Source of the DNA: UBA6489 sp942490775
GTDB lineage: Bacteria; Patescibacteriota; Gracilibacteria; BD1-5; UBA6164
Assembly: GCA_942490775.1 (NCBI GenBank)
Contig: CALNYL010000012.1
Span: 27,242-91,241, forward strand
DNA length: 64,000 nucleotides
Direction: 5' to 3'
Part shown: piece by piece, positions 30,593-41,578 of the stretch
Numbering within the stretch: position 1 is the stretch's first letter
Layout of the letters: each line of letters starts with the position of its first letter
Program-made: the position numbers and the translations under genes
Notes under the pieces: model-generated
Databases searched by the model: none
Seen by the model: only the letters and a program-made list of their open reading frames with translations
What the model was told of the DNA's origin: nothing

Positions 30593-31531
30593 TTAAAGCA
30601 CATCTCATCATATAATTCACCAATTTTTTTTATTCAATATATCTACTTCATCAAAACTATTGTGATTTTTTACTGTAAAATACAAATTTCATTTAAATTT
30701 TATATTAAAAAATCATTTATAAAAGTTTTTCCAAAAATCATTAAACAATATATTCATTTTTAAAAAGTGAACTCTTTCTTCTTTTAGTATATTTTTTATA
30801 GTACTGATAACTTTTTTATTTGATATACAGCTTTTACAATTTAAATCGAAAATAGTTCAAGTATTTTTACTTTTTTTGAAAATAACATATCAAACTGTTT
30901 TATTTAACTCTTCAAGTAAAAAGAAGTTATATCATCCATTTGGTTTATCAAAATATCTCCATTTGATATATTTATTAGTTTTATTTATTGTCATTTGATT
31001 ATCAAGTAAATCAAAATCTGAAAAATTTATATTCTCTATTTCTGTAAAATTTTTTATTTTTTTGTAATTATAATGATTTTTGCTTTTAAAAAATATTGGA
31101 AAAATCACATTACTTAATCTATCTACTACATTATATCAATAGCCTTTACTATTTTTATCAACTTTTACTCAATTTATATTTGAAAATCATATTGTAAAGG
31201 TTTTTTCATCTATTTCACTATAAAGCTCTTTTGACATCTTTGATATTAACTTTTTTCATCTATATTTTTCAGATACACACATATCTTGGCATATATATCA
31301 AGAAAAGACCTTTCTATTTTTAATAAACTTTAAAGAAATATTTGAATATTGTCATATTATTTTATTATCATCATAACAACAAAATGTTTTATTTTTTTCA
31401 TAATCAATATTTGAAAAAAATTTCCAATCAATCAATCCTTTTTTATCAGGGTTTTTTATATTGAAGTTTTCGTCTATAAGTTTTACGAAACTACCAGAAT
31501 ATTTTTTATTATATTTATCTATATTTATCAT
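30593..31531 (-). CDS. GNAT-fold acetyltransferase-like protein, 312 residues
   Basis: The N-terminal half has the acetyl-CoA motif region YICQDMCVSEKYRGKKLISK (RGKKL-type loop) and IGFSNINGVKV. The C-terminal half (KYIKWRYFDKPNGGYNFFLL) resembles the second GNAT-like domain of Acetyltransf_9 or FemAB-like proteins. The substrate is unknown. It converges on the permease genes. Confidence 0.75.
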
Positions 31532-31562
31532 TTTTTGAAAAAATTAAATTTTGTATTTACTA

Positions 31563-31599
31563 TTTTTTAGGGCAAACACAAGGTTATTGCCCCTACAGT
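31563..31599. repeat. Dispersed repeat (AGGGCAAACACAAGG ... GCCCCTACAG), copy 1
   Basis: Nearly identical to 34229-34263 (one T fewer there). It is a short inverted structure GGGCAA / TTGCCC ending in GCCCCTACAG, the form of intergenic repeats common in CPR genomes. Confidence 0.8.
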
Positions 31600-31620
31600 T
31601 CTATTCTCTTGTAATGTAGC

Positions 31621-31646
31621 CCTTTCCTTTAGTATTAAAGGAAAGG
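31621..31646. repeat. Inverted repeat CCTTTCCTTTA / TAAAGGAAAGG
   Basis: Perfect 11-bp arms with a 4-nt loop. The 44800-44829 region carries a degenerate version directly in front of the TTTTACGAAGTG repeat. Confidence 0.8.
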
Positions 31647-31713
31647 ATTCAGGTATGGATTATTTTAAAATTTAACCTTGTATTTCCACTATTGTTAACT
31701 ATTTATAGGATAT

Positions 31714-32838
31714 TTAAAAATTATCTACCCTATCATATTTAGAGAAAAGCTTTTTTTCTAAAACTTTATTATTTTCTTGGTCAAAAACTTCATATTTCCA
31801 AGTAATTCAGGATATATCTTTTAAATTCACTGGAGTCAATTTCGTGTTAAATTCCTTTTCTTTAGAATATACACTTAATTCAATACTTTTTTGTGTGAAA
31901 TTAGGAACAAAAATAATAGGATTTTTATAATTATTTCTAAACATTAAATCCACAAAGTATTTTTCATCTTCATATATGGTAGAATCTAGTCATATTTCTC
32001 AGTTTCAATAAATATTTTGATAATATACATTGTGTGTTTTTTGAGAAATTATATCAATTCAAGCATTTAGCATTGTTCTGTAAATAATTGTCGAAGCCAA
32101 ACAAGAACCTCATCATATTCACTTTATAATTTCACCATCTTTCAGTATATTTGAAATAAGTAAATCTTTTCATTTTTCATCTAACAATCTTTCAAGTACT
32201 GAAATACTTTCATTCTCTAAAATCATTTCATTACTTATCTTTTCTATAAGATTCTGGCTATTTAAAACACTATCATCAGGTGTTTTAAAGTATTTATCTA
32301 TTTTATAGTTTCATACTAATTTATATTTTTTCACATCATCTAAGACTTGCTGATTAGGCGAATAGTTCTCAAGCTCTATTTCAATATAGTGAAGCTTTTC
32401 ATCACTTTTTACAAAACTACAAATATTGGCTTTTATATTATCTATTTTTAACTTTTTTCACAGTTGCTTTATTCAAACCTTTACAATATTTTTTTCATCA
32501 TCTGTTTCTATTTTTAACTTTGGTTTATATATTATGTTTTTCTCTTGTAGTTTTCTCTCTAGTCAAATAAAAAAGTTATCTTCTATGTCACAATATTCTC
32601 AGTTCAGAATAAAATAATCTTTGTAAAGATTTAGATTTATTTCTTCTCTAAAATCAATATTCTTCACAAAAAGTATAATATCTTTTTGTAATTTTAAGTT
32701 TTTAGTTTGTTGTCTCTCATACCTATCTTTTTGTTTTAATAAAAGATCATTTGTATAATTGATTTTAGGGATATAAAAATAACCTGCTAACAATCAGGCT
32801 ACAAAAATTGCAAATATTAGAAATATTATTTTTTTCAT
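31714..32838 (-). CDS. VanW-family protein
   Basis: A 374-residue protein. A signal or anchor helix is at the start (MKKIIFLIFAIFVAGLLAGY). The C-terminal VanW domain has the signature GGGSCLASTIIYRTMLNAGI, then QKTHNVYYQN and GLDSTIYEDE. VanW proteins are surface or envelope proteins linked to glycopeptide-resistance loci but of unknown activity. The N-terminal half has two short alpha-beta modules (LLKQKDRYERQQ). Well conserved, single gene. Confidence 0.88.
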
Positions 32839-32879
32839 ATTTTTAAAAGTTTTTTTACAATTTAATTATTAAACTTATT

Positions 32880-33065
32880 TAAGATTAAATGAAATCTTCT
32901 TCCTTAGTCCGAATCCATCGCTTTCCACTCCGTTTCAAGCACTTCCTTTACAAAAGGAAGTGGATATAGGAGTTTTATTATATTTTCCTTAAAATTTCTT
33001 CCTTTTTTTACGAAGTGTATCCTTTAGGGCAAAAGAAGTCCCTGTAGCATAGCGAAAGGGGATGG
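32880..33065. repeat. Repeat-rich intergenic block
   Basis: Contains the inverted repeat CACTTCCTTT / AAAGGAAGTG (about 32939-32961), the repeat TTTTACGAAGTGTATC... at 33006-33031 and the motif GGGGATGGATTC near 33059-33070, also present near 29993. A relative of the hairpin, CTTCCTTTTGCAAAGGAAG, lies near 29966. No gene is seen. Confidence 0.65.
33006..33031 (+). repeat. 26-bp dispersed repeat, copy 1 of 3
   Basis: Starts TTTTACGAAGTGTATCC and ends TTTAGGGCA. Other copies: 44829-44854 (one mismatch) and 51968-51993 (identical). All lie between genes. Confidence 0.9.
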
Positions 33066-33075
33066 ATTCGTGCTA

Positions 33076-34179
33076 TTATGAATTGGTATTTCTTCTTATA
33101 AATTTTTCATTATTTTCTCCTATTTTAGGAGATTTTCTTATCTTTTCAATTTCAAATGTCTTGTATTTTGTAAATTCATAGGGAACAACATACTCTCACA
33201 AATTGGGATCTTTTACTTTTTTTAAATATTTTTCTTTCATAAAAACTTTATTTTCCAAAACTTCCTTCATTGAATTTATTCTTGAATTTGGAATTCAGAT
33301 TTTATCTAATTTACAAGAAAGCTCACTAGTTGAAAACTTTGAAAACTCATTTTCTATTATTTTCAATAATTTATTCTTATTTTTTAACCTATCTGAATTT
33401 GTTAAATATTTTCATTTCAGTTCTATTACTATAATCTCTGTAAAATTATTCCAAAGTTTATCATTTCATATAGCGATAGAAATAAATCAATCTCTAGTTT
33501 TAAAAAATCAAAATGGAAAGATAGCACTATCATAATTTCAAATTGGTTCTGGATTTTTTCAAGAGATAGAAGTTTCTGTAAGATTTTGTTCTAATAACTG
33601 TAAAGAGCAAGCAATCATAGGGATATTTACATATTCTCATTTACCTGTTTTTTCTCTTTTGTATAATAATGATGAAATTGCTAAAGCTAAACTTAGTCAG
33701 CTAAAAGCATCTATTATGGAGGTTGCATTTTTCATAGGAGAGGATTCTCAACTCAAAGAAGAAAATCAACTTTCGGCTTGAATTATAGCATCATAGGCTT
33801 TTTTATCGGTATTTTCTCCATATCAATTTAAACTTCAATAAATTAGTTTTAGATTTATTTTTGATAGAGTTTCATAATCTATTTTAAGTTTTTTCTTAAT
33901 ATTTGGTGTAAAGTTTTCTACAAAAATATCAACATCTTTTATTAATTCATAAAACTTTTCTAAATCATTTTTATCTTTTAAATTAAGATTTATTGATTTT
34001 TTTCATCTATTTAATATTTCAAAATATCATCTAGGGAAATTTCTAGCTTCATCATAAGAATTTAGTGTTTCAACTTTTATAACTTCTGCTCAATAATCAG
34101 CAAAATATCTAGTAGCAAAAGGTCAAGAAAAGACTCTGGTGCAATCAAGTATTTTAATTTTAGAAAAAATATTAGTCAT
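33076..34179 (-). CDS. CoA-transferase family III (CaiB/BaiF) protein
   Basis: A 367-residue class III CoA transferase, moving CoA between carboxylic acids. Motifs: LDCTRVFSGPFATRYFADYG and EVIKVETL at the N-terminus, INLNLKDKND, VENFTPNIKKKLKIDYETL, and the catalytic-Asp region IIDAFSGLSLALAI. The C-terminus is family-like but short (frc is about 425). The substrate is unknown. It stands alone between repeat blocks. Confidence 0.9.
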
Positions 34180-34228
34180 AATTTATTTCTTATTAATTTT
34201 TAAAAAGAGCAAATTAGTGTTCACTCTA

Positions 34229-34263
34229 TTTTTTAGGGCAAACACAAGGTATTGCCCCTACAG
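34229..34263. repeat. Dispersed repeat (AGGGCAAACACAAGG ... GCCCCTACAG), copy 2
   Basis: Matches 31563-31599. Both follow a TTTTTTAGGGCAAAC start and lie just upstream of reverse-strand genes. Confidence 0.8.
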
Positions 34264-34297
34264 TAATAAATTTTAGTATTCATCCTAAAATTTATTA
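34264..34297. repeat. 13-bp inverted repeat TAATAAATTTTAG / CTAAAATTTATTA
   Basis: Perfect arms, 8-nt loop, directly after the previous repeat. There is no U-run. Confidence 0.75.
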
Positions 34298-34360
34298 ACA
34301 AAACATAATATATCAATACATTATAACTATTTAATGTAAGGAGCATGTAAGAATAAAAAC

Positions 34361-37300
34361 TTACTCAAATATAAAATCAATATCTTCTCTATTCAAACTT
34401 CCACTGAAATTTCAGCTAAATACATCATCGATTAGCTTTTTTTTCTTTTCTTGAAGTTCAATAATCTTTTCCTCAATAGAATCTTTACATATAAGTTTCT
34501 GTACAAAAACTGTTTTTTTCTGTCATATTCTGTGGGCTCTATCTGTAGCCTGATTCTCAACTGCTGGATTCCACCATGGATCTAGATGTATTACATAATC
34601 AGCTTTTGTAAGGTTTAAACCTGTTCAACCTGCTTTTAGGCTTATTATAAAAACCTGCTTTTTTCAATTATTAAACTCATCAACTAATCATTTCCTATCT
34701 TTTCCTCTAGTTTGTCAGTCAAGATAATTATAATCAATTTTTTTCTTTTCTAAAACCCCTCTTACATATTTCAAAAATCCAGTAAACTGACTAAAAATTA
34801 GTAGATTATGTCCATTAGTTAGCATTTCTTCAATATTCTGTTCTACATAGTCAAGCTTGATAGATTCTTTTGTGATAGATTTTTCACTACTATTTATAAG
34901 CTGAGGAGTTAGACAGGCTTGTCTAAGTTTTAGTAAAGAATCTAGAACCTTAAATCTAGCTTTATTTAGTCCTTGTTCTTCTAGTTCTTTGTTTATTTGA
35001 AGTTTAAAGGCATCTTTTAATCTTGTATAAAAAGCCTTTTGTTTTGGTCACATTTCTAGTCTAATTGTTTCTTCTTGTTTTGGTGGTAAATCTTTTAGTA
35101 CATCCTCTTTTTTTCTTCTCAGTATAAATGGTTTAACTTTAGAAGATAGATTTTCTAGAATTTCTTTATCAGCTTTTGTTGACATATATTTTGATCTGAA
35201 ATTATTTTGATTTTTAAGAAATCATGGCATTAGAAAATTAAAAACACTCCAAAGTTCCATTAGATTATTTTCTATAGGAGTACCTGATAGTGCTAATCTA
35301 TATCTTGAAACAATTTTACAGATACTTTTTGTCCTTTTAGCTACTGGATTTTTAATATTTTGAGATTCATCCAGAATTAAATAGTGAAATTTTTCTTTTA
35401 GTTCTCATTTCTCAGCTAAATTAGCAATGATTCAGTAAGATACAATTACTATTTGAGTATCCTTTTTTATTTCACTAAAAGCTGTTTTTCAGTCTTTAAT
35501 ATACTCTATTTTTAAATCTGGAGTAAATTTTTCAGCCTCATCTATCCAGTTAAATACAAGTGATGTTGGACAAACTACTAACGATTTTTGTTTTAGCTTT
35601 TTATCGTTATAAATATTTTGTAATAGCACTAATGTCTGCAGAGTTTTTCAAAGCCCCATATCATCGGCTAATATTCAAGAAAAGTTATATTTTTCTAAAA
35701 AACTAAGCCAATCATATCATTTTTGTTGATAGTTTCTAAGTTGGGCTTTTACATTTTCAGGAACTTTTATTTCTTTTATTCCATTAAAATTAGAAAGTGA
35801 TTTTTTTAGCTGTAGTGATTCTTTATCTAGATTAAAACTTATGATATCTTTTTTTCTTTTTTTATCTTTTAGTAGTCAAATATTATGCTTAGAAATAGAT
35901 ACAGTTTCCCCTCAAATATCTTTTTTATCTATTCACATATCTTCTAGTAAATCCAGTGAACTTTCTAAATCATTTTTTAGTAAAATAGTCATTCCATTTT
36001 TCAGTGTGATAGACTTTTTATTTTTAGATTTATTTATCAAATTAAGAAGTTCTGCACATTTCTCTACTTCTTCATCTCAAATGGTTAGAGCAGTTTTTGT
36101 ATCAAAAAAATCTATTCCAGTTTTTACTTGTACACTTACTCCAAGTTTTTTATTTGATACTCTTTTTGTATCTTGAGAATACTCAACTATAAAGTCTTTT
36201 TCTATTAGTTTTTCTATTTCATCAAAGAAGTCATCTATTTCATCATCTACTTCTTTTATAAATCAAAAATCAGTTTTTATATTTGTGAAATTTTCTATCG
36301 TTTGCAATTCTTCTAAAATAGATTTTTCAGCTTCTTTATTTCTTTCAATGATTATTCTATTTTTTGGTGTATTTTGGTTTTGTTGGTTTTGGTTTTGTAG
36401 GGACAGCAGATCTGCTGTCCCTACGGGATTGTTTACGGGATTATTTACGGTACTTTCTTTCCCAATAAAAAAATTAACCTTTCCTAAATCCGCTAACAAT
36501 ATATCATTTCACTTTCAATAATTTATTCCTATTTTAGTTTTTACTTTTTCAAAATCTTCATCAATTTCTATTATGATTTTTCATTTAGGTTCTCACAGCA
36601 TTTTATCTAGTCATAAATTATCAATTTTATGAGAATATGAAAGAATATCATCAAACTCTTCAGAAGATTTTAGTTTTTCAAATTCCTGTTTATTTAAAAC
36701 TATATCTCAAGAATTAAGTTTTGAAATAAAATCAAAACTCATTTCAGTCCTAAAAAATAACAGGTCTCCATTAATTCTTAAACAAGCAAAATAATCATTT
36801 TCTTTTTCTCAAATAATCTTAAAATTTTTGAAAAATACATCTCCTTTTTTAGTATTTGGTAGTACTAGTTTTATCTCAAAATCTCACTGTTTATTTTCTT
36901 TTACCGAAATTTTTGGTTCATAAACCGCTGTATCAATATTTAACTGATTATTATTTCTATCAAAAACCTCTTCTAGTTCAAATAAATGTTGCATAAAATA
37001 TTCTGGAGATTTTAGGTATGTTATACCACTTCTTTCAGAACTATAATAATAACTACTGCTCGACCGATCAAAAAATAGTTTTAGTTTCTTAATTGTTTTA
37101 GGGGTATCTTTATAGATAGAACTTCAATATTTTTGAGTTCAGGTTGAGAGTTTTCAGTTTTTTAGTCTTTTACATTCAAATAAATTCATTTCCATATCTA
37201 GGCTATCATCATATCTGCTTTCTAAAAAATTTAGCTTTATTTTATACAAGTTTTCATGTTCTTTTATTTTGTCGTTTTTTATCTTTGTAAAAATATCTAA

Positions 37301-37921
37301 TTTATCTGATTTACTAGAAAAATGAAATTTTCTATCAAATTCATCTAAAAGTTCTTGTTTTAATTTAGGAAACATTTTTTCTGGTAATTGCTCTATCGGT
37401 ATTCATGCTTTTAATATTAATTTTCTAGCATATTCATCATCAGTTTTCATTCTATCAAACATTTCTTTATTTATGTTAGTTAGAGATTCTTCATCATAAT
37501 AATCATCTTCATCATCATCGTCATCGTCATCGTCATAATCATCATCATCTTCTTCTTCATTATTATGAATATTTGGCTGAAAGATTATATCTCACTGGTT
37601 GTTAGTTATATTAAACTCATCATCTATTGAATACTCATTTCAGATTTCTCTTGCTAATGCTCAAACATGTTTGCATCATACATAGTAAGTATTAGCTGGA
37701 CAGCTACAGTTACTTTTTATACTTCAATTATTTCTATTTATTGATATGAAGGTGTTGTACTCATTATCATAGTTTCATTCAACATATGTTCTAAGAGTTA
37801 GTATATTATTTTTATCTTCAATACTAATATCTCAGACTTTTCATTGACTATAAATTGTTGCTCATCTACTCCAATTTTTTGCACTTAAAGAATTTTGTAT
37901 TTTTTGTTTTAGGTCAAACAT
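34361..37921 (-). CDS. SWIM zinc finger plus SNF2/SWI2 helicase-like ATPase
   Basis: An 1186-residue protein. An N-terminal SWIM zinc finger (CSCPANTYYVGCKH, residues about 70-90) is followed by a very acidic Asp/Glu stretch (about 118-142) and a long divergent middle region. The SNF2 motor starts near 740: ILADDMGLGKTLQTL, DESQNIKNP, LALSGTPIENNLMELWSVF, then the helicase C domain with SQFTGFLKYV, LKAGGTGLNLT and ATDRAHRIGQKKTV. SNF2 motors remodel protein-DNA complexes; bacterial SWIM-SNF2 proteins are poorly characterised (HepA/RapA-like). A palindromic element lies inside the gene (36397-36424). No TAA or TAG interrupts the frame. Confidence 0.93.
36397..36424. repeat. Perfect 28-bp palindrome inside the SNF2 gene
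   Basis: Half-site GTAGGGACAGCAGA followed by its exact reverse complement. It is read in frame as part of ...PVGTADLLSL in a low-complexity, Asn/Gln-rich linker, next to two short GGGATT-TTTACG tandem units. Confidence 0.95.
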
Positions 37922-38121
37922 GTTTTTATTATTTTTCTAAAAATTAAATTCTTATAAAGATAATAGTTTTCTATATTTTTCCAAATAATTTTTAATTTCT
38001 TTACGACATTTCTATTTTTATTTGACATAATTTTTGATTTTTTATGAGGAAAACTTGATTTTTATTTAAAAAAACTTACTATAATTAAAGTAATACTTTA
38101 AAATAGTAACACTTTTTCAAA

Positions 38122-39309
38122 ATGCTATTTAGAAAAAAACAAAAAATATTAGAAAAAAATCTAGAAAATAGAAAAATAATATTTTTCATATGACCAAGAC
38201 AGGTTTGAAAAACAACTATCCTAAAAAATATTTTTAATAACATAGAAACTAAAAATAAATTATTTTTAAACCTAGAAATTTTAGATTACCATTCTTTTTT
38301 CAAAGATTTTTCAAGTATAAAGAATCTATTATTTCAAAATAAATTTGATAAAAAAACAAAATTCTTTCTATTTTTAGATGAGTTTCATAAAGTAGAAAAT
38401 ATTTCTTGGGTACTGAAATCTTTATACGATGAATTTGAAAACCTAAAAATCGTGGTAACTTGATCTAACAACATTGAAATAAATAAAAATATAACAGAAT
38501 CATTTGCTTGAAGAAAACGAGTTATTAACTGCTATAGTTTAGATTTTGAAGAGTTTATAGTTTGGAGAGAAAAAATTGATATTTCTATTGTGAAAAGCTT
38601 TATACAAAATCCATTAAATAAAGCAAAAAATGAATTTTATTTAGAAGAGTTTTTAAAATACTGATGATATCCAGAAGTAGTAAAAGCAGAAAAACTAGAA
38701 GATAAAAAACAAGAGTTCCAAGATATTTTTAGCTTTTGGTTCAATAAAGATATAATGCCTGAGATAAAAAAGGATTATAAGTTTAATCAGTTTTTAAAAC
38801 AAATTGCTTTTAGATGCTGAGATATGTTAAATATAAATAAAATAGCATCAGATATCTGAGTAAGCCAACCAACAGTTCAAAATTATTTTTATTTACTACA
38901 AGAATCCTTACTTATATATCCAGTAACTCCTTTTTTCAAAAATAAGCTTAAGGAAATAGTAAAGATGCCTAAAATTTATTTCTCAGATATATGATTTAGA
39001 AATTTTTTGATAAATAGGTTTGATTTTATAGATAAGGAGTATTGAGTTTTATTTGAGAATTTTATATATTCAGAACTTTTGAAGTCTTGAAAGTATTTTG
39101 GTGATATAAAATATTGGAGAACTAAAAATGGTAGTAGGGAGGTTGATTTTATTTTAGAGCTAGAAAATAAGGTTTATGAACTAAAATATAAAAATAGAAT
39201 AAAGGATAGTGATTTAAAGTGAATAAAGAGTTTTTTATCATTGTATCCTAATTTTGGAGCAAAGGTTTTAAATAAAGAGAATTTTTATGAAGAGATTTTG
39301 TCTTTATAA
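38122..39309 (+). CDS. AAA+ ATPase with DUF4143 domain
   Basis: A 395-residue relative of the 1078-2343 gene. Walker A GPRQVGKTT (residues 24-32) has both loop glycines as TGA. Walker B is FFLFLDEFHKV, sensor VVTGSNN, then AGRKR. A winged-helix-like middle (DIGVSQPTVQNYFYLLQES) and the terminal VDFILELENKVYELKYKNR complete the DUF4143 layout. The function of this family is unknown. Confidence 0.9.
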
Positions 39310-39387
39310 ATAGAGAAAAAAGATCTTGCAAAAACTCTAAACAGTAAGTAGAAGAGCACTTCGCTAATGTGAGCGACCACCAAAAAA

Positions 39388-39413
39388 AGCTACAAATAAA
39401 TTTGTAGCTTTTT
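39388..39413 (+). terminator. Rho-independent terminator
   Basis: GCTACAAAT / ATTTGTAGC with a 2-nt loop and six T. It ends the ATPase transcript; the reverse strand also has an A/U-run (39381-39387) and could end the toxin operon. Confidence 0.85.
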
Positions 39414-39419
39414 TGATGT

Positions 39420-39670
39420 CTATTTTTTCTGATGATTATCTATTCTAAATACAACTAAGGAATCTCACTTCATTGTTCAATAGACTCTGAACTGTTTATT
39501 TATACGAAAATACCAAACTCATTTACTTTTGGGTTGTCTTAGTTTTAAGTCCCTGTGATTCATGATATTATGTTTTGTTTTACTTTTTTGTATTGAACAA
39601 GTAGATTTCTTTTTATTAAAAAATTTGAAATAGAGTTATTTTCTTCTAAAATTCATAGTATTTTTGGCAT
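39420..39670 (-). CDS. RelE/YafQ-like toxin, frameshifted
   Basis: The N-terminal part (MPKILGILEENNSISN, RNLLVQYKKVKQNIISG) and C-terminal part (HRDLKLRQPKSKGVWYFRIN, then KQFRVYG and VVFRIDNHQ) together match small RelE-superfamily mRNA interferases. One base is missing near 39558-39560 (plus strand); with it the reading would be SGNHRDLKL. As written, translation ends early at ...ITGT. It lies 4 bases after the antitoxin gene, as in many such operons. Toxin function is probably lost unless the shift is a sequence error. Confidence 0.75.
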
Positions 39671-39674
39671 TTTT

Positions 39675-39935
39675 TTAGATATTTATAAAACTAGAAGGGT
39701 CTGCTCTATCTATTCTATCAACTGCTTCTTTGTCTTCACTTGATAGTTTTTCATATGGAATGAATCACATTTCTATATCTTCTGTATCTGTGTGGTATTC
39801 TATTTTTCCAGTATTTACTACTTGGGTAAAATACATATTTGCTATTGTAGACATATTTGATCATAGCTTTTTAGCTATTTTCTGAAATTTTGTTTTAATT
39901 TCAGAATCAATTGTAAGTGTAACTTGTGTTTTCAT
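39675..39935 (-). CDS. RelB/DinJ-like antitoxin
   Basis: An 86-residue protein. The ribbon-helix-helix start MKTQVTLTIDSEIKTKFQKI, then KKLGSNMSTIANMYFTQVV, is characteristic of RelB/DinJ antitoxins, which bind their own operator and neutralise the partner toxin. The C-terminal part EKLSSEDKEAVDRI would wrap the toxin. A copy of this C-terminus is found at 40179-40298. Confidence 0.85.
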
Positions 39936-40027
39936 AAAGGTTCTTTATATGTATAATGTACCTATATTATATGAATTTTATCTATAGGGGCAAATTTTTT
40001 GTACTATTTTATAAAAGCCACAAAAAA

Positions 40028-40055
40028 GCTACAAAAATATTTTGTAGCTTTTTTT
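40028..40055. terminator. Bidirectional terminator hairpin
   Basis: GCTACAAAA / TTTTGTAGC followed by seven T on the plus strand, and preceded by an A6 run (U-run on the reverse strand). It sits below the reverse-strand genes 40892-40179. Confidence 0.7.
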
Positions 40056-40098
40056 GAAATATACTAAGCCAATTTAGAAATATTGAATTTTTCAGCTT

Positions 40099-40123
40099 GT
40101 CAACAGAGGGTTTTAACCCTTTG
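40099..40123. repeat. Dispersed palindrome repeat (AGGGTTTTAACCCT family), intergenic copy
   Basis: Starts GTCAACAGAGGGTTTTAACC and continues CTTTG. Identical to 56172-56196; related to 8131-8155 and 55843-55867. Confidence 0.9.
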
Positions 40124-40178
40124 CAGTAAGTAAATAATATATTTTAAATTCCGATTTCCGAATAAGGTTCAGTATAAT

Positions 40179-40298
40179 CTAAATATTTATAAAATTATAA
40201 GAGTCTGCTTTTTCTATTCTATCAATTGCTTCTTTGTCTTGCTTTGATAGTTTTTTGTATGGAATGACTGAAATTTCTTTGTTATAAAAATCTTTCAT
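40179..40298 (-). pseudogene. Antitoxin C-terminal remnant
   Basis: A 39-residue frame MKDFYNKEISVIPYKKLSKQ, then DKEAIDRIEKADSYNFINI, that matches the last third of the antitoxin at 39675. The DNA-binding half is missing. It may be a scar of a duplicated toxin-antitoxin module. Confidence 0.7.
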
Positions 40299-40316
40299 CT
40301 TTTTTATATTGGAGCA

Positions 40317-40892
40317 TTATAAAGATAAAATCATATTTCTATATATTCTTTCCATTTCTTTATATTTTAAATTGCTGTGAATAAGAAACGATTGAGCCTT
40401 AGCTAAATTAGGTCTTTTAAAAAGTCATTTATTATTTTTAAGGGTTTTAATCTCTTTATAAGATTTTTCTCACTTTTCCAATGATTGTTTTAGTATCTCT
40501 TTATCTTTCTTTATTCTATCTAACATACTTGAAAGCCTTTCTTTTCTTTTTCCTTTCCTAAGAATTAATATATTTTTTTCAATCTTTTTTATTTTAAGTA
40601 GGGTGTCTAATTCCACCAAGGCGAAACTTAATTTTATTTCTAAAAATTCAACAATCCCCCTGAATTTTTCTATTTCTGATGGAATAGTACCAGTAAGACA
40701 ATCTGTAGGGAAAAATCATTCAATAGATTCATCAGATTTAATAAAGTCTTTAACCTTTAATAATATTTCATTAACTTTTTCCTTGCATTTATTAATGACC
40801 TCCTTTGTTGCCTCAGGTTCTTCAATATCCCCCACTACTTCTTGTAATAATTCTCCTGCTTCTTTTTCAAGGCTTTGGAACATTTCTACCAT
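40317..40892 (-). CDS. Coiled-coil hypothetical protein, 191 residues
   Basis: Starts MVEMFQSLEKEAGELLQEVV. It is largely helical and Lys/Glu-rich, with no membrane segment or signal. Not recognised. Its end is 19 bases before the antitoxin remnant on the same strand. Confidence 0.65.
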
Positions 40893-40977
40893 AATAACTT
40901 GTTTTTAAAAAATAAGTTGTAAAAAAACTAAAAACTTTTTTTAGGTAATATTTTTCTACATATCAACTCTAGATAAA

Positions 40978-41265
40978 TTATTTTGTTATTCTTAGCTCAG
41001 TTCCTAATATTCTAGGATGCTTTTCTTCAAGTCATGATACTTGGCTTTCTTCAATCATGATATCCTCTTTTCTCAGATATACTGCTAAAAGGCTTCTTGC
41101 ATATACCAAATCATATCACTTAAATTCTTTTTCTAGTAACCAATTTACTTTGTCAGAGCATATTTTTTTGGTTCTGTTTACTTCTTTGTCTTTAATTATT
41201 TCTAAAGCTAAATTTTTAACCATTGAAGTTATTTCTAGTATTTTTTCTTCCCTTGCTTGAATCAA
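40978..41265 (-). CDS. Hypothetical protein, start uncertain
   Basis: Open frame of about 95 codons, ...LALEIIKDKEVNRTKKICSD onward, ending HPRILGTELRITK. No ATG lies before residue 15 of this version; TTG at 41263-41265 is the best upstream start, and an in-frame TAA lies just after an ATG further up (41309-41314 region). It could be a gene that lost its start. Family unknown. Confidence 0.5.
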
Positions 41266-41368
41266 GGCTCTTTGTACCTCTTCATAGTAATTATAGACTT
41301 CACTTTGTTACATAACTTTCAATCAAAAATTAAGGTTTTAGTTTGTATTAAATTATATGGGTTTTGAC

Positions 41369-41578
41369 TTAACACCACCAGTGTTCTTTCTTTTTTTTCA
41401 AAAACTCCTGTGCCTCTTCAATAACATTTAAATCATCTTGAGATACTGTTCCATTTAAGAGTTTTTCAATTAATTCTCCAATTTGTTCATGCAATTCTAA
41501 AAGTTGGTCAACTTCTCAAGGAACTAAGGGAAGCCTCTTTCATGGAAGTTCAAATTCTGCACTTGTACCACCATCCAT
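41369..41578 (-). CDS. Small acidic hypothetical protein with upstream G7/A8 tract
   Basis: MDGGTSAEFELPGKRLPLVP, then GEVDQLLELHEQIGELIEKL and a Lys/Trp-rich end. The frame is open for about 20 more codons upstream (ITSVIFTLLEISNDL) but without a normal start, and meets AAAAAAAAGGGGGGG (41626-41640, reverse strand). A slip in that tract could join it to upstream frames. Function unknown. Confidence 0.5.

Noticed and set aside
30566..30763. Plus-strand open frame of 65 codons
   Set aside because: Shadow of the reverse-strand acetyltransferase-like gene (30593-31531) and overlaps the 19-bp inverted repeat.
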